A DNA stretch of 64,000 nt from Tetranychus cinnabarinus (GCA_022266195.1 WHVY01000001.1:2604001-2668000), one strand, 5' to 3'; counted from the first letter of the stretch, positions 43,396 through 56,979 are shown. A program made the numbers and translations. The notes: generated by a model from the letters alone, not told the origin.

Positions 43396-44490
43396 ATGTC
43401 AGTGCGTCTTAGACCCCAATCGCGTTCAAATGTTATCGTCGGCCATCACTCGGGAGGATGGTTTGAGATGGACAAAGGTCGATTTTCCTCTGTCGCGACA
43501 TTGTTCGCCCCATTGTACTCACCTCTAAGCCTAAAATGAAAAGGTTTTTAATCCCCGATACCGTTTCTTTCTCATTTTTTGTGGCCTTTAAAGGCATGTT
43601 CCATGGAGATGAAATTAATGTAAAAGCAGATGAATTAAAGTTTTTTAAATTCCAACTTGCAAGCATTTGTGTAAAATTTTTACGCATTTATCGTGATAGC
43701 TCTGTTGTGGATAATCAACCCATCGTTATTATCAAGCAAGTTTACAAATTATGACGAGCAGTTATCCTTTGGCCAAGACATGAGTCTGATCGACTGATAA
43801 ATGATAGGGTCAAACCATGTGAGTAACCTTTGATTATAATATCGTTTTTAATTCTTTTCCATTAATTTTGTATTTAATTTCTGTTTGCAGTTTACACTTC
43901 TTTTGTGCCCAAAGAGACTCCATGTCAGGAGTTTAAGTTGTATGAAAAAGAAGATCTGGTGAAAAGCTGCAATTATTATAAAATAAAATTTACACACGGA
44001 GATTTCAGAAAGAAACTCACCTGTGTTGGTCCAAATTATCTGACTTTTCAAGTCAGCAGAAAACAAATGATGAATTTATCATCAGCAAAATATAATACAT
44101 TTGCGCGTTTTGCTGGAGACATAGATTATGTATTCCTACCAGCGCAAATATCTGAATACACTTTTAAACAATTTCGACTTCTTTCTTCTCGAAAATTATG
44201 TACAGTTAGAAGAAAAATTTTTTAGAGAATTCAAGGAGCAGCTGAATTATTTAGGCATTTCAATTGAAATCGCAGAATTTATTGTCAACGATCGCACGAA
44301 TCAATATAAAATTATAGCGAGAAAAAGTGGAAAATCTGATTCATATATTTGCAAGTTTAATCCTAGTTTTACTATTAATCCCGATGAAGTCACGGATGAA
44401 CCTATTATGAATATCACTCCACTATCAGAGAGTGATGAACAGCCAGAACCAGAACTAACGTCAGAGCCTCCAAAAAAAGGAAATGTTTAA
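43396..44490 (+). pseudogene. unrecognised, probably degenerate multi-exon gene
   Basis: Several plus-strand frames follow one another with coding-like composition: 43396-43539, 43500-43755, an acceptor at about 43889 after GTGAGT at 43818, then 43890-44225 and 44128-44490. The last two overlap in different frames, as do the first two. This looks like one gene with at least two frameshifts. The C-terminal part is acidic and Pro-rich (Glu-Gln-Pro-Glu-Pro-Glu-Leu). I do not recognise it. It occupies the same position in its unit as the BEN-like gene in the previous unit, but no clear similarity was seen. Confidence 0.4.
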
Positions 44491-45651
44491 CTTAAATATT
44501 AAAAAAGGTAAGTTAATAATTTTCATAAAGCAATTCAGTTACATGTGAATTTCTCATTTTATCATAATTTCCCTCCCTTATAATCATAATAAAATTTAAG
44601 TCATTTAAACAACTTTTGTTTATCTATTTTCTCAAATGTTTAAAGTCGTTTAGTTTTATGTTGCTTATGTGATAAGAAACATTAATTTCGATGTTTTGTG
44701 TGTTTTTTAATCGATTGTTGGTGCCTCTAATCGATTCAACTTCAAGATCCATTGAGAACACTTGAAAAAGGTAAGTTCCTTAGTTTATTATTCATTTATG
44801 AATAAAAGTTACTTTATTTATTTCATGTTTTGTTTCATGTGTTTGAATCATTTCTTAGTTTAGTTTTATCGTCATCATCCATGGACTAGAAGAGCAGAAG
44901 GTGATGTTTCATCAGAATATTTTGGTTTTCATATTCATCCATACTGGAATTTATAGTGAGCCATAATATATGACTGTATACCGAATGAAATCTGAATCTT
45001 TTCACCATACGGCGGATGTGTTAGATTGAGTGGTGGACAATACGGTGAAAAGATAGTGAAAAAGTGGGATAGAGCAGTGAATGTGTTGAAAAAAAGCTGG
45101 TTCTTAGTAACCTGAAATCTGATTAAGCTTTGACAGATTTTCGGACATGTAGTTCAACCATGGCTTTCAGGCTGCGTAAAAGATTCACTTAAAATCCTTT
45201 TAGTTTAGCCACAATTTTTACACAAAAATTTAATGTTTTGACTTCATATATGTACATATTGCATATTCAAATGTACAACAATGGCAAGTGTTATTTTGTC
45301 TTTCTTTTATATTTTTCTTTCTTTTTTAGTGTCTATTTTAGTCTCTTTTTTATCTGCTTTTCCTGAGTTTCAGGGTTGGGTTCTAAAAATTTGTATATGT
45401 TTCCGGCGAAATTCAGGCCAAAACCTTTCATTTGCGATTAACAGAAAATTTATAGACCGTTTGAGTGCGGAGAAATTTTGACAGAAAAATACCAAAACGG
45501 TATTAATATATAAGATAATACGCCCCGTAATTTATCAACTTAGGTTACTGTTAATTTATCGGGATGAATGCAAATTGTTTTTTTATTTGATTTTGTTTTA
45601 TTACTTAATTTTTTCATAGTTTTACGTATTTTTTCGTAGTATTTAGGAAAA
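44491..45651. other. spacer before gene G
   Basis: About 1.1 kb with no supported gene. A weak inverted pair, ATCTTTTCACC near 44996 and GGTGAAAAGAT near 45050, is present. The right end (45530-45600) matches the sequence just past genes E and F. A hydrophobic 66-residue frame at 45281 is probably random. Confidence 0.45.
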
Positions 45652-46979
45652 TTACTCTCTTGAATTAAATGCTCTAAGCGACACTGAATCAACAAGTGCA
45701 TAAGCTTTAGGTTGACACAATTGGCAGAGTATTATCATAATAAGACAAAATATCATAATGATGGGAAACAGGAAAATTGTAAACAAGTAAAAGTATTTGG
45801 GAGATATGTTTGATGCAGACTTTTCTGGGCTTAAATTTGTTACATTAACAACAACGAATGTAGAACCATCGAAATGGTAGAATTGACTTCCATTCAAAGT
45901 AAGATAAGATTCTCGTATTTCTTTCAAAGAAACGTCTGGAAATAAGTTAGTTAAACTGTGATCTGAATTGTTGAGCAGCATACAGTTCAATCCATTGGAC
46001 CTCCAGGCATGTAATCCGTTAGATCGTACCCTGAATCGTACATTGTGTATCTTGCGCCATTTATATCGATTCGTCCAGAATTTTTCCTTCTTATCAATAT
46101 TCTTGAACTCGGATCTACAAAAAAAGTAAAACATGAAATTATTTGAAAACTTGTTCAATCGATCTTCTGTTACAGACGAACCTGAAAAATGAAATTTTAA
46201 GAACAATAGGCGTGAATTTCCATCTGTCCATTGTTTAATGTTCAACTTTTCAACTTCATTTGTTGTTTCATTTGCAAAATATGAAATCAGACGAAAAGGT
46301 CCCAGCAACAATACTTGTTGCAAAAAACTGGTTACTGTTAGATAGTAGAGGTTCCAAGTTAAATGCCAGACTTTTCCTTCGCCGTAAAGATCACAATTAT
46401 TTTCTAATGAGTAAATATGGAATCAATGGCAACAATAAGTGCAATAATATGATCTTTTATAAAATAAACTGATTGGTTACTTACGAATACAGGTCAATGA
46501 AACGGTTTGAGTTTTAAAATCACGAAACACTTTTATTTGAATTCCTCCCTTTTCTTCTGAGATTAATGTAACAATACTGTTTTTTTCATCGCCAAATACC
46601 GACTCTTCTATCAGCCAATTCCTTGAAATCCAATCATAATTATTTGGATAATATTCCTTTATAAAATTAAGCAATTTAAGAATCCCTTTAATAATTAAGT
46701 TATTTAATTCTTTATGAACAAAGTAAGTTTATCGCAGTAATAAATAAAACTTACATTAAAACTTAATTTAGCTTTTATTAAAAAATTGGTTTGATTCTCA
46801 AAGAATTGCTCCAATCCGTTGGGTTGATGATTTCCACCTGTTTTGACGAGAGATCAATTTTGAAAATAAATATGTTTGTCTTTACATGGAAATTTGAACA
46901 TAACGAAATTACCTGCACTAGATTTGATGAAAAAATATGAAATAATGAATATCAATTCAAAATATTTACTTGGAAACAT
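45652..46979 (-). pseudogene. array gene G: internally deleted copy
   Basis: Exon 1 (46913-46979), exon 2 (about 46755-46840), exon 3 (46485-46675) and exon 4 (46181-46405) match E and F. Only the first part of exon 5 remains and is joined near 46020 to the last exon, so exons 6-11 are gone. Reading from the normal exon 5 phase hits a stop just after the join; the last exon is open only in another frame. The membrane helix and tail are still well preserved. It is a recent pseudogene lying next to the intact NPC1. Confidence 0.75.
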
Positions 46980-47411
46980 ATTTTGTTGAAAAGTGTTGAG
47001 TGCTGATTAGGTTTTCACACTTGATTATTGACGTTATTGTTCAACTTTTTTGTTATAATGTTCCTTTGTGAATGTACCTTTGTTATCTAAACTTTACTTC
47101 TTTGCAACTAAAAAATTGTCTGAGGAAAAGAGAAAGCTATTTAATCTCCAAATTTGGACATAGAATGGCCTACGGTTGTAATGTTGATGCAGCGCATAGT
47201 GATACATTTGATAATATTTCTAAATCACTTTTCCATGTTTAATTGTTTTGTCAGATCCGGTGATTAATTACTGATCTCATCTTTAGTTGATAGACAGAAA
47301 TCATTATAGTAATCATAATCATGGAAACATGTTATAATCACGCCAGTTAAATGAATTGAGTTGTTATTTTTGAGTAATAAAAATATTCTTTATTCAATAA
47401 CAAAAAATTGA
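46980..47411. other. spacer between gene G and NPC1
   Basis: Same family as the spacers upstream of E and F, here followed by the true NPC1 3' end. This junction is the probable source of the repeated G-like gene plus NPC1-end unit. No gene seen. Confidence 0.5.
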
Positions 47412-50400
47412 TTACATTTCATTTGCATATGAACTGCTCAGCTTTGGTTTACCTCCAAATACACTCAACAGTACTGGTAATAAAATAAGACCATGAAGTG
47501 CTCCAATAATAACGATACCGAAATACATTCGGAAATAAAATACAACAAAAATTTGTGATGTTGACCAAGCTAATACCAGAATACCGGCAAATTTAGTCAA
47601 TGTGATTCCAGATAAAACAGATGAACCCATTGTAGCCAAGGCTTCTTGTGATCGCTTCACACGACTTGCTTCATTACTCATTAGGTAAGCATGAGTTATA
47701 TGTGAACAAAATTCAACTGAAATACCAGCAGCAATAACGAGGTTAACCAAAGACAAGGCATTCAGTGAAATGTCCCACCAATACATCATTCCCATAAGAT
47801 TGATTACGATACATATAATGGTGAAAACGACAATCAGTGATGCTCGGATATCAAATCCATACAAAACAAAGGATACCAAGAAAATAGCTGTGATTGATAA
47901 GGCAAGACTTCTGATGGAGTCACCATAGATAGTAAGGTATTGCTCGTAATAAACGTAGACAAGAGAATATGGAAATACTTTAACTTCTTCGCCTGGCTTT
48001 AAAGCGGTTGATACTGCTCGTTCAATGTTTGATGCTAAGAAACGAGCACTTTTCATTGCTTCGATAAAATCCCTTGATTTGACTAGAGGTGAATGATACG
48101 AACTATAGTGACTAGCCAATACATTATTATTTTCATCTAATTTTACAGAAGATCCATAAGCAGCACGGCCAGCTTTAGGGCAAGAGGTAGTTGGTATATC
48201 TGATAGATAATCAGGTAGAAACTTGTAAAATTGAGTAGACTTTATCATTTCATCATCGCCTTTAAGCTGACATTTCTTGCATTTATTGTTTCGGTTAATA
48301 TCTGTTAATGTAGATGGACAGAAGCGATTTGTATCATTTTTGAAAAGTCGGCAACAAGATGATGTATCAGCCCAACCGAAGTAATCATCAAGCCATGAGG
48401 CAGGAGAGTCAACAATGTAACTAGACTCGGGTTCGTGAGATGCTTGACTGATTTGATTAAAGAGAGAATTTTCGCTACAGTAACTGGTTCCACATATAAC
48501 TTCTTGGTGGAAGTTATCGGAATAATCAAATTTACCACCAACAACAAAATAAACAGGAGGTCCGACGCGTAAATCATTTTTCTGAGCCTTGAAATATTTA
48601 AGGACGTATGAATCATGAGGCATTGATAGTTCTTGGTCCAACCCAACTTCAATTTTGTTTACAACAGCAATAGAAGAGCAAACCCATAGAGTAAAACCAA
48701 TGGATATAGCTAAACGAACTTTATCTTTCATAAGGAATGGTGCATAATGATCTTTACAGATTTTTTGAAGTAATCCAACTTCAGCATCATCAGGTATTAC
48801 ATCAGGATCGATGGCTTTAGATGATTTAAAGCAACATAGAATATCAAATCTAGATGATTTTTGTCTCTCCAAATCAAGATATAAAACAGCAATAAAGACA
48901 CTCATTTGTAGTAAAAAGTCGATTAGAAGAGCTAAAGCAGCATTCAATGCAAACATTCGGATAGCGGGCATAGTTGATAAAGCTCCAATAAAGAAACATG
49001 TAACTTCGCAGGCAAAAGCCATAAGAATAGATGGTCCACATTTTCCCAAAACCTTAGCTACTTGATCTTGAGAAGACTCATTTTGTTTAGGATTATAACG
49101 CTAAGATTGAAAAAAAGGAAAATAAATTTTCATTAATTTTTGATTAAATTTGATTTTTGAATAATTTTTACCTGTATGTGTTGAGCAAGAATAAAAATAT
49201 TATCTACTCCAACAGCCAAAACCAAAAAGGGAATAACCTCTACAATGATAAGGGTTAAATTAAACCCTAGAAGAATCATCAAACCAATAGATGATATAAC
49301 GCTGGCAATAACGATTGTTATACCGATGAGACCCAAACTAATTTTTGAGTGGACAAAAAAATCACTTTTTCGAGAGATCCTACCCAAAGTCAAAGATACA
49401 TAAGCAAACATTACCAGGTAACTCGCAATAATAGTTGATACATCGTATAAACTCTGACGGTTGATTTCATCTTGAACTGATCTCTTTTGGAAACATTGGG
49501 AAAAATAATGGATTATTCAAGGAAGTTGTGAAAATGGAGAATCGCTTACCTCTGAAAAATAAGCAATATCAAAATCAGGAAATCTAGTATAATTGAATGA
49601 ATGTAAGTAATCCAAAAACACTTGTTCCCACGCTTCTGCTTTTTTATTTTGACTCTTATCGGCATGATTATTGATCAAAATTGTAATCACAAGTGATGTT
49701 GCCTGAGTATAAGCATCAGCAGCATCTTTTTGGGAATCAGCAATATTGAAACCTCCTAATGCCACTTTAGGTAAAGCTGGTCCTCCATATTCACCCAAAC
49801 AAGGATAGTGAAATGGCTTCAAATTATCATCAGGAGCAAATGGGTTACCAAGACAAGAAATAATGTGATCAAGATAAGAATAGTTTGTAACAGGATCATT
49901 TTCGAGCCGAGTAACGTTAGTTTGGAACCAGCCAATGACACTTTGAACAGCACATTTACCATTGGCTAGAGGACTAAAGCAGATATCAGTCAATTCAACT
50001 GTTTGACCATCTAAAACGGCTTTAAGTGATGTTAGTTCTCTCTGCAGTTCAAGAGTCTTCAATAAAAATTCCTTATCAAATATTGGGTTGAATGAATAAT
50101 TCTTGCCATTTGCATAATAATCGAAGTTAGGTTCATTCGTTGTTTTCTTGATAATCAATTGATTAACTCGATAAAATGGTCCGAAATTTGTATCAAAAAA
50201 CAGTTTCTCTTGACGAGCATGACTTTCGGGGGAACTCCACAATTCAACTGGATCTGAAGTTATTTTGGAAGAAATGTTTGCAACTTCAAGACCTGTTATT
50301 AAAATCGAAACAGCTCCAATAATTATGGTCAAAGTGGGTCTAGATGTAACGATGTATCCCCATTGCTTGAAACTATGCTCAAGAAAATTTTCTAATATTG

Positions 50401-51693
50401 AACCAATTCCTTTATTGGTCACTTTTGATGATTTCACGTTAACCATGGTTTCATCTGAAATTAATTGAATAATTAGAATGAATGTTTCTTGAATGAGATT
50501 ATGAGAAATGTATTGAAATAGAGAGGTAAGGGGTTAGTGTTTAGTATGATTTAACTGATTGGGTTAAAGTAAATTAGTAGAAGGCACTTAACAGTTAGTA
50601 GGATCATCGAAATTAGCCATTGGATAGGATCCAGCGTCATCTGCTGCAAGACAACAAATGCAAATTTACCGAGATCTTTACACAATATTTCTGACAACAA
50701 AAATTCGTAATACCTTTAGTAAAATTTGTTTTTCGTTGATAATAACTGTAATAAATAATCACTGCCGTCGTTGTAATTATGAACACACAGGACATTACAA
50801 TGGTCATACCATCTGTACCCAAAATGCAAAATCTTTCATGAGCTTCGGGCCGAGGTAAAGGTTTACAAACAGTTGGACAATCTGAACATGAGCAGGCAGT
50901 TTTGTTAGGAACTCCGGGGCTCTCGAAACATTGAGTTGATGAAAGCTGAAGGGGTGAGATTGATGTTTCAGCTGAATCAGGAAAATAATGAAAATTGATC
51001 CCGAATGGTGAAGAATCATTCTTTCCAATAGATTCAAGAAGTCGATGAGCATTACATTGGTCACCCCATTGGTCGCACATTAAATGGACTGGTTTAAAGT
51101 TAGCGCCTGGCGCCAAGACATTTACACATGAATTAAACAAGGTTTGAGCAAATTTCTCCTCAATTGCGTATGAGATCCAAGAGACTTGTTGCTTTTCAGG
51201 ATATTTTTCCGATGGTTTGGACTCATCAAGTCTTAAAAATTCCGACTGTTTGGGTGAACATGTCATGTGACACAAAAAATTGGCAAAATTGTAGAAACAT
51301 GATGGACAACGACCCAGCATCCCTCTTGGCGTAGCCAATTGGTCTATTAAAATATTGATTTGGTCCTCATCACAACATAGAGTTGGATTATTCACTACAG
51401 AGACAGGGGAGAGAAAACACAATCAAAGAATTAGTTCAAGACAATTGAAGTAAAGTCAATTTACCTGGATCAAGATATGGACAGATTTCTTGAAGCGAGC
51501 GTAAAGTAGTCTCATTGTTGATGGGTTGAGGAGCACCATTATATACACATGGAATTTTGAGAGATAACATATACTTGTTTTGAATATCATCACACGTTGA
51601 TCTGAAGATACAATCACAATACACATAATTATTCACTGAGATAAGCAAAAGGTGAAGCACTGTCAAAATTAAATAATTTATCAATGTAAACAT
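47412..51693 (-). CDS. NPC1: NPC1 intracellular cholesterol transporter
   Basis: Exons: 51465-51693, 50714-51394, 50593-50643 (small, in-frame), 49550-50454, 49172-49483, 47412-49100. The spliced frame gives 1288 residues (1271 without the 51-base exon), matching the usual NPC1 length near 1280. Features in order: signal peptide; Cys-rich N-terminal sterol-binding domain (Cys-Cys-x-Asp, Cys-Pro-Ser-Cys); the middle luminal domain (Phe-Asp-x-x-Phe-Gly-Pro-Phe-Tyr-Arg); sterol-sensing domain across exons 5 and 6; Cys-rich third luminal loop; C-terminal membrane bundle. It moves cholesterol out of late endosomes and lysosomes with NPC2. The end (Tyr-Ala-Asn-Glu-Met) lacks the vertebrate Leu-Leu-Asn-Phe signal. 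It is divergent from the 52.7-kb gene. Confidence 0.93.
50593..50643 (-). other. 51-base symmetric NPC1 exon
   Basis: Flanked by AG before and GT (GTTAAG) after on the minus strand, phase 1 on both sides, adding 17 residues (Ala-Asp-Asp-Ala-Gly-Ser-Tyr and so on) to the cytosolic linker after the first membrane helix. Because skipping keeps the frame, it may be alternatively spliced. Confidence 0.6.
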
Positions 51694-52672
51694 GTTGAAG
51701 GTTACTGATTATTCAGTCGGTACTTTTAATGTACTTGCTATTGACCAATTTGATTTATAAGGAGATGTAAACACTTACTTATTATGAAAAATTCATTAAA
51801 AAAAGATGTATCAAGGGTGGAATGAAGTATTAAGATAGGATTCCAATATAGCAGCTTCAAGTGTATACACATAATGGAAAAAGATATAGTGAAAGAATTG
51901 AGTTAACAGATCTAAAAGTATCTGATTATAAATTAAAATTGAAGCTGACTCACAAACTAGCATAGATTATCCTCTTTGTTAAGGTATAAAAAAAGTAACA
52001 TGAAACTGTAAGCGCCAATTATTAGTAATATTTTGAACTTTGTTTAAAAGATAACAAATAAACTCTGAATAAGTGACACTAAAAGATAAAGGCTTGACAA
52101 AATGGACAAGTTTAGACTAACAGTTTGTAAGGTTAAATCCAGATGAAGTCATTTTAGTTCAATATTTGGATAGAGAATTTAATTACAAAATTTACAATTT
52201 TCAATATACAGTGTTGATAATAATTGAAATACCAGCATTGAAACAACAATCCCCATCAAACTGATCAAACAGAGGTACAAACAACAACCAGTAATTATAG
52301 CTGTTTTGCCACTCAATCCTAGGAGCAAAACATCTCATCACATCAACAGGTTTCATATGGAAAAGTACGAATCAAAACTGAATGACATTCGTTACATGAA
52401 CCTTTTTACTGTGAAAAATGTAAAAACTGAATTGAAACTTACCATTGTTTGATAAATTAAGATAGCAATCACAGATGAGAAAGTGAATAATTTTTCCGAC
52501 AGCAAAATCTTTTGTCAATCTAATCACAATCGGCCTTAAATGGGATGAAAATGAGACTAATTCATTTTGATTTAAAATCATTAACTGATCACAAACCCAC
52601 AAGGTATTGAAAGGCTATTAAACAAGTTGAAGCTTTTTGTATTTATCACAATTTATTTATTAAAAAGTGAAA
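51694..52672. promoter_or_regulatory. shared divergent region between NPC1 and the parent gene
   Basis: 979 bases separate the two start codons, which point away from each other. No convincing ORF. It probably holds both promoters and 5' UTRs, but I cannot name individual elements. Confidence 0.45.
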
Positions 52673-55600
52673 ATGTTTTATTTATTGTTTACATTAGTGT
52701 CAATTTTCGGGTCCATTGAAGGTAAAAGATTAACAACAAAATAACTTGAAATTATTGATATATTGATTATTTATGGTGTATTCAAAGGTTTAAGTCTCAT
52801 GGATTTTATTATGGAAGTGCCACAAGAAAATGTGCTTTTCCGTGCGACATTAACTAACGCGGTAAGACGATATATTAATAGTAATAGTTAATGAACAAAA
52901 TTGATTTTACTTTTAATTTTATCCAGTTAACCCTTGAACAATGGCAAATAACTGAGCAACTTGCAGCCAAATCAAAAGTTCATGGTAAAATCTCAGTGAC
53001 AGCTGCAAATTCACCCAAAATTGACATTTTTTACGATAAAGATCACGAGGGCCATCGGATTATTATCGCTGGTAAGTTTAAATTGTACCGATGATGGCCT
53101 TTTTACCATGCCTTTTGCTTCCATCGAGTTAAAATTCACCATGTTTTTCACCCGTTCATTTATCAATCTCATAATCAGAGTATTACTAGTTTTACACTCA
53201 AAACGCCTTTATTAAACAGTAGTCAATCTCGACAATAAAATTTCAGTAGTCAGCGATTGAATCAGTTGATATTAATAAAAGTAGAAGACGCCTCAATCTC
53301 GATAGATTGATTGCTGAATATGAACTAGTAATGTACCCGTTTGAATTTGACTGACTAAATTGATGGGTTAACCATGGTTAAGTATGGTCATTAGTTCTAT
53401 GCATGATTGAATTGACCAGAAATTAATTGATGAATTTTTAAGATATTCAATTTATATTTAAATGTTTTCTTCTTTAACCAGAAAATCGTTGCACAATATC
53501 TACTTTGGGTATCACCAGATGGAGTGGTGTGTTACCAGGAGTCTATGACGACCTGGTAGACATGATTTTAACGCTTGGTCCATCTTTAATCTATCGTTTT
53601 GATACATTTGCATTTAAATGGGTAATTTTGTTAATCCATGATGAGTTTTTAAGATCACCAAGAAACTGTTTTTTTTTGAATTTACAGGAAGAAGAATCGA
53701 GTGAGGAAATTAGAGGGATAGAAGTACAAAGCTTTTCAACCACAATTGGACCCAATTTGAGAATAATTTTCTTCTTCAAAAGTAAGTACAAGCATTTCAA
53801 GTTTTGATTGTTTTAATTTTCGTGATTGGTTTCGATCAGAGTTCAAATTCTAGTGTGAATATCAATAGTTAATAGTCAATGATCTAGACTATCATTGTAA
53901 ATTAGTTTTAAATTTTGAATATTTATATTTTTGTTTCTAAATTTTCTAGCCGGGATTGACTTAGAATCTGGTTTACTTCAGCCAGTTCGTGTTGTTTTTG
54001 AATATTCAAAAACTGGTTCGAAAGTAACTTCAAAAGTTATCCTTGACATTTATTCATTGACTTATACCGACACTAAACTTGATGAATTGGTTGAGGTAAG
54101 TGACGTGAATTCGTTCAATTTCTTGTCTAATAAATTGATGGATTATAATGCAGATAACTCCTGGTATTGGTTGCCAACTTTATTTTCAATCGAATCGGCC
54201 AGTTCCTAATATAAAATCGTCTGGACATCAAATTTATGTATCCATAACTGAAACAACTTATAACTCAAACTCAAGTTTTCAAGGATCACCAAAGGAGAAT
54301 AAAATTGAAGTAATTTTCAACAATTAATATTGGTTTCACAGTCGATTAAAACATTTTTTTTCTTCAAAATAGGTTTATGTTGATACGGAGTTGGATGTTT
54401 TACGTGTTAATAACCATGTTTATGGTTCACCTCCAACTGAGACTTTATACGATTATGATCTCGGTATTGGTTACTATTTTGATAGTACGCTTGGCTCCTG
54501 TCAATCAACCCACCTTGACGTTAATACACCAGGAATAACTAGTACAGGATCATTTACTTTGAATGAAATTTTCTGGTTCCAATTAGTTGGTCGATATCTT
54601 GGAAATGTCTACATGGTAACTTGCAAACCAATAGAAAGCACCAAATTTGTAAAGCTAGTCTAATTAACATATATTTAACTTTTTTTATCATTAACCAGCC
54701 CAATGAATGGCCATTCACTGTTGACTGTTGGGAATCAACTCAGTATAATCGAATGGTTTCTCAAACAAACATGGACAAAGTTGTCACAACTCATTATTTT
54801 GCGACTCCGGTGAGTATATTGTTTGCACAAACTAAAGTATCTGATTAATTCAATGTTTAATTTGATGACTTTATATCACATAGGCTGACTCGCTTGGGAT
54901 GAGGGGTCATGTAGATCATTCAATACCGATTGCTGCTGTAAAAAATTACTACAAAAAAGATGAGACGGTTAGATTTAATCTTTTTTTGTCAACTTTGGCT
55001 TATTAATCTGGTTTCCATCTATTATTTAGAATAAATTTGTTCTACTGATGTCGAAAAGAAGAGATTTCCATGACTTCCGAGTGAATATACCAGAGGAACA
55101 ATATAAAGGCCTGTTTCACATCAAAGATTGCAAAGATCGTAAAACTTTAGCCCTACGTATTAAGCCTAATGAAGGTAAAATCATTACTTTACATAATTGT
55201 TTTAATATTCATCAACTTTAATATCAACTATTAATTTACACTTTTGTTTTGCTCTAGGAGTGGATGGCCTGAAATATGCTGAAAGGAATGTTAACCAATT
55301 AAGAGAATCAATCAAAAAACTTTTAACCAGTGAAATGAATTTATCGCCTTTGCGAATAGTAGATATTGATATTTTGTTTGGTGAGGATAATATTGTTACG
55401 GCCATGGTTGACATCAGTGATAAACCGAAGCTTGAAGGTATTTTTGTATTAGTACATTCATGTACAACCTGAGCTACAACCATGTATCTAATGATGATAT
55501 TCATTTCAGATTCATTTGAGAAAACCAACGCCAATCTTGATATAGATTTCTTGGTTCGGGAAAACTATCCTTTCAAGAGTGCAAATGTGGCAGAATGTTT

Positions 55601-56979
55601 GGAAATAGTATCATCTAATACTGAGATCAAGTAAGTAAATCATACTAATTAATGTATTTCATGGAGTAATTTTATTTAACATTTTTTCAGGGCTGTTGTT
55701 TACTGTGATAAATTACAGGCATGCATTGGAATCAAAGATATTTCCATTTTGAATAATGAAGTTCACAAGTCATCAACGGATTCATGTACCATCTTTCATA
55801 TTCCCTTTAGCAATTTACTTCATTTAAAAAGACAGATTTCACCGAAACAAGTTTATGAGACATTATTGGACAAATATACTTATTTAAATATCGAATTAGC
55901 AGATCAAAATGGAACCGTTTCAATGCGATTTTCATACAGTTTTCAAGAGATCAAGGATGTTACAATGGACACAATAGAAACAGCCAATAGACAATCATTT
56001 TCAATTGTTAAGGAAGGTGCAATGTTGAATAGACAAAATCCTAACAGTTTGATTATTCCAGTTAAAGCCAACAGTTTTAGTGAATGTTATCGAGCCTGTG
56101 AAAATTCAGATCAACTTGATTGTGCTCTATTCTCATACTGTTACTCGGGCAGTTCTGCTGAGTGCTTAGTGGCAGCTGATTTGAATATAACCTCAGATGA
56201 AGCTTTAGTAATTACTGCTGATAGATATTGTACAGTTAATCGACGAAATTTGCTTTTTAATTACAAGAAAATATCTTCAAGAAAATTTGAAAATTTAAAT
56301 GTTCTCGGACAGTTCAAGTCAAATGTTGAAGATTGTGCCAGTCAATGCTTTTCATCTGCTGATTGCCATTCATTTCAATATTGTAACAATCAGCTATGCT
56401 ACTCTGTCAGTAGTCGAAATCAAATTAAGTCAAACGTTTCTACAGACTGTGACATCTATATTCGTAAGTATTTACCTTGTATAATTTATTTTATTTGTTA
56501 TTTAATGTTATTTCATGCTTCCTGTAGCTTCAATTTCACACCAATTTAAATTGACTGGATCTCAATTGGTTGGAAAGGTTGCCCACACCGAGATAGATTT
56601 AACCTTAGATCAGTGTGCATCATTTTGTGCTCACTGGGACTCAATTGATGAGGGCTCATCCACACCAATTAAGTGTAAATCAATCAATTTTTGCTCGCAC
56701 GGAGAAAAAAATGTGTGTCAACTCACTGGATACACCATTCAAGATGCAAATGCTCAATTAACTCAGACGAATGGTTGTTTAAATTATGAAAGAATAGAGT
56801 TGAACAATAACGGTAAACAGTCAAATGATAAAGCCTCATCAAATGGAGCTTCATCTATTGGTTTGATCTTCTTATTTCTAGTCATTGGATTGTCGTTTGG
56901 ATTGGTTTCACCTTTTGTACTCAACAAGTTAAAACGCAAATATGGTTCAAATTCAGTACCTTTACAAAGGTTTCTTTAA
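52673..56979 (+). CDS. membrane glycoprotein with apple/PAN-like modules (parent of the array)
   Basis: Fifteen exons: 52673-52721, 52788-52861, 52927-53071, 53482-53621, 53688-53781, 53950-54095, 54154-54309, 54373-54615, 54699-54809, 54884-54967, 55030-55174, 55258-55437, 55510-55630, 55691-56463, 56528-56979. All are GT-AG and the frame is open for 970 residues. It has a signal peptide, a beta-rich ectodomain that aligns with array genes A-F exon by exon (74-base exon 2, 84-base exon 10, a shared Leu-Ser-Pro-Leu-Arg-Ile block in exon 12), then two or three Cys-rich apple/PAN-like modules (about 690-890), a membrane helix (about residue 930) and a short basic tail. The apple-like part is absent from the array genes. 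Ligand and role are unknown. Confidence 0.8.

Noticed and set aside
45281..45481. 66-residue hydrophobic ORF before gene G
   Set aside because: Phe/Ser/Leu-rich by composition, no supporting context.
50658..51064. Alternate-frame ORFs within NPC1 exon 2, on both strands
   Set aside because: Shadows of the real Cys-rich NPC1 domain.
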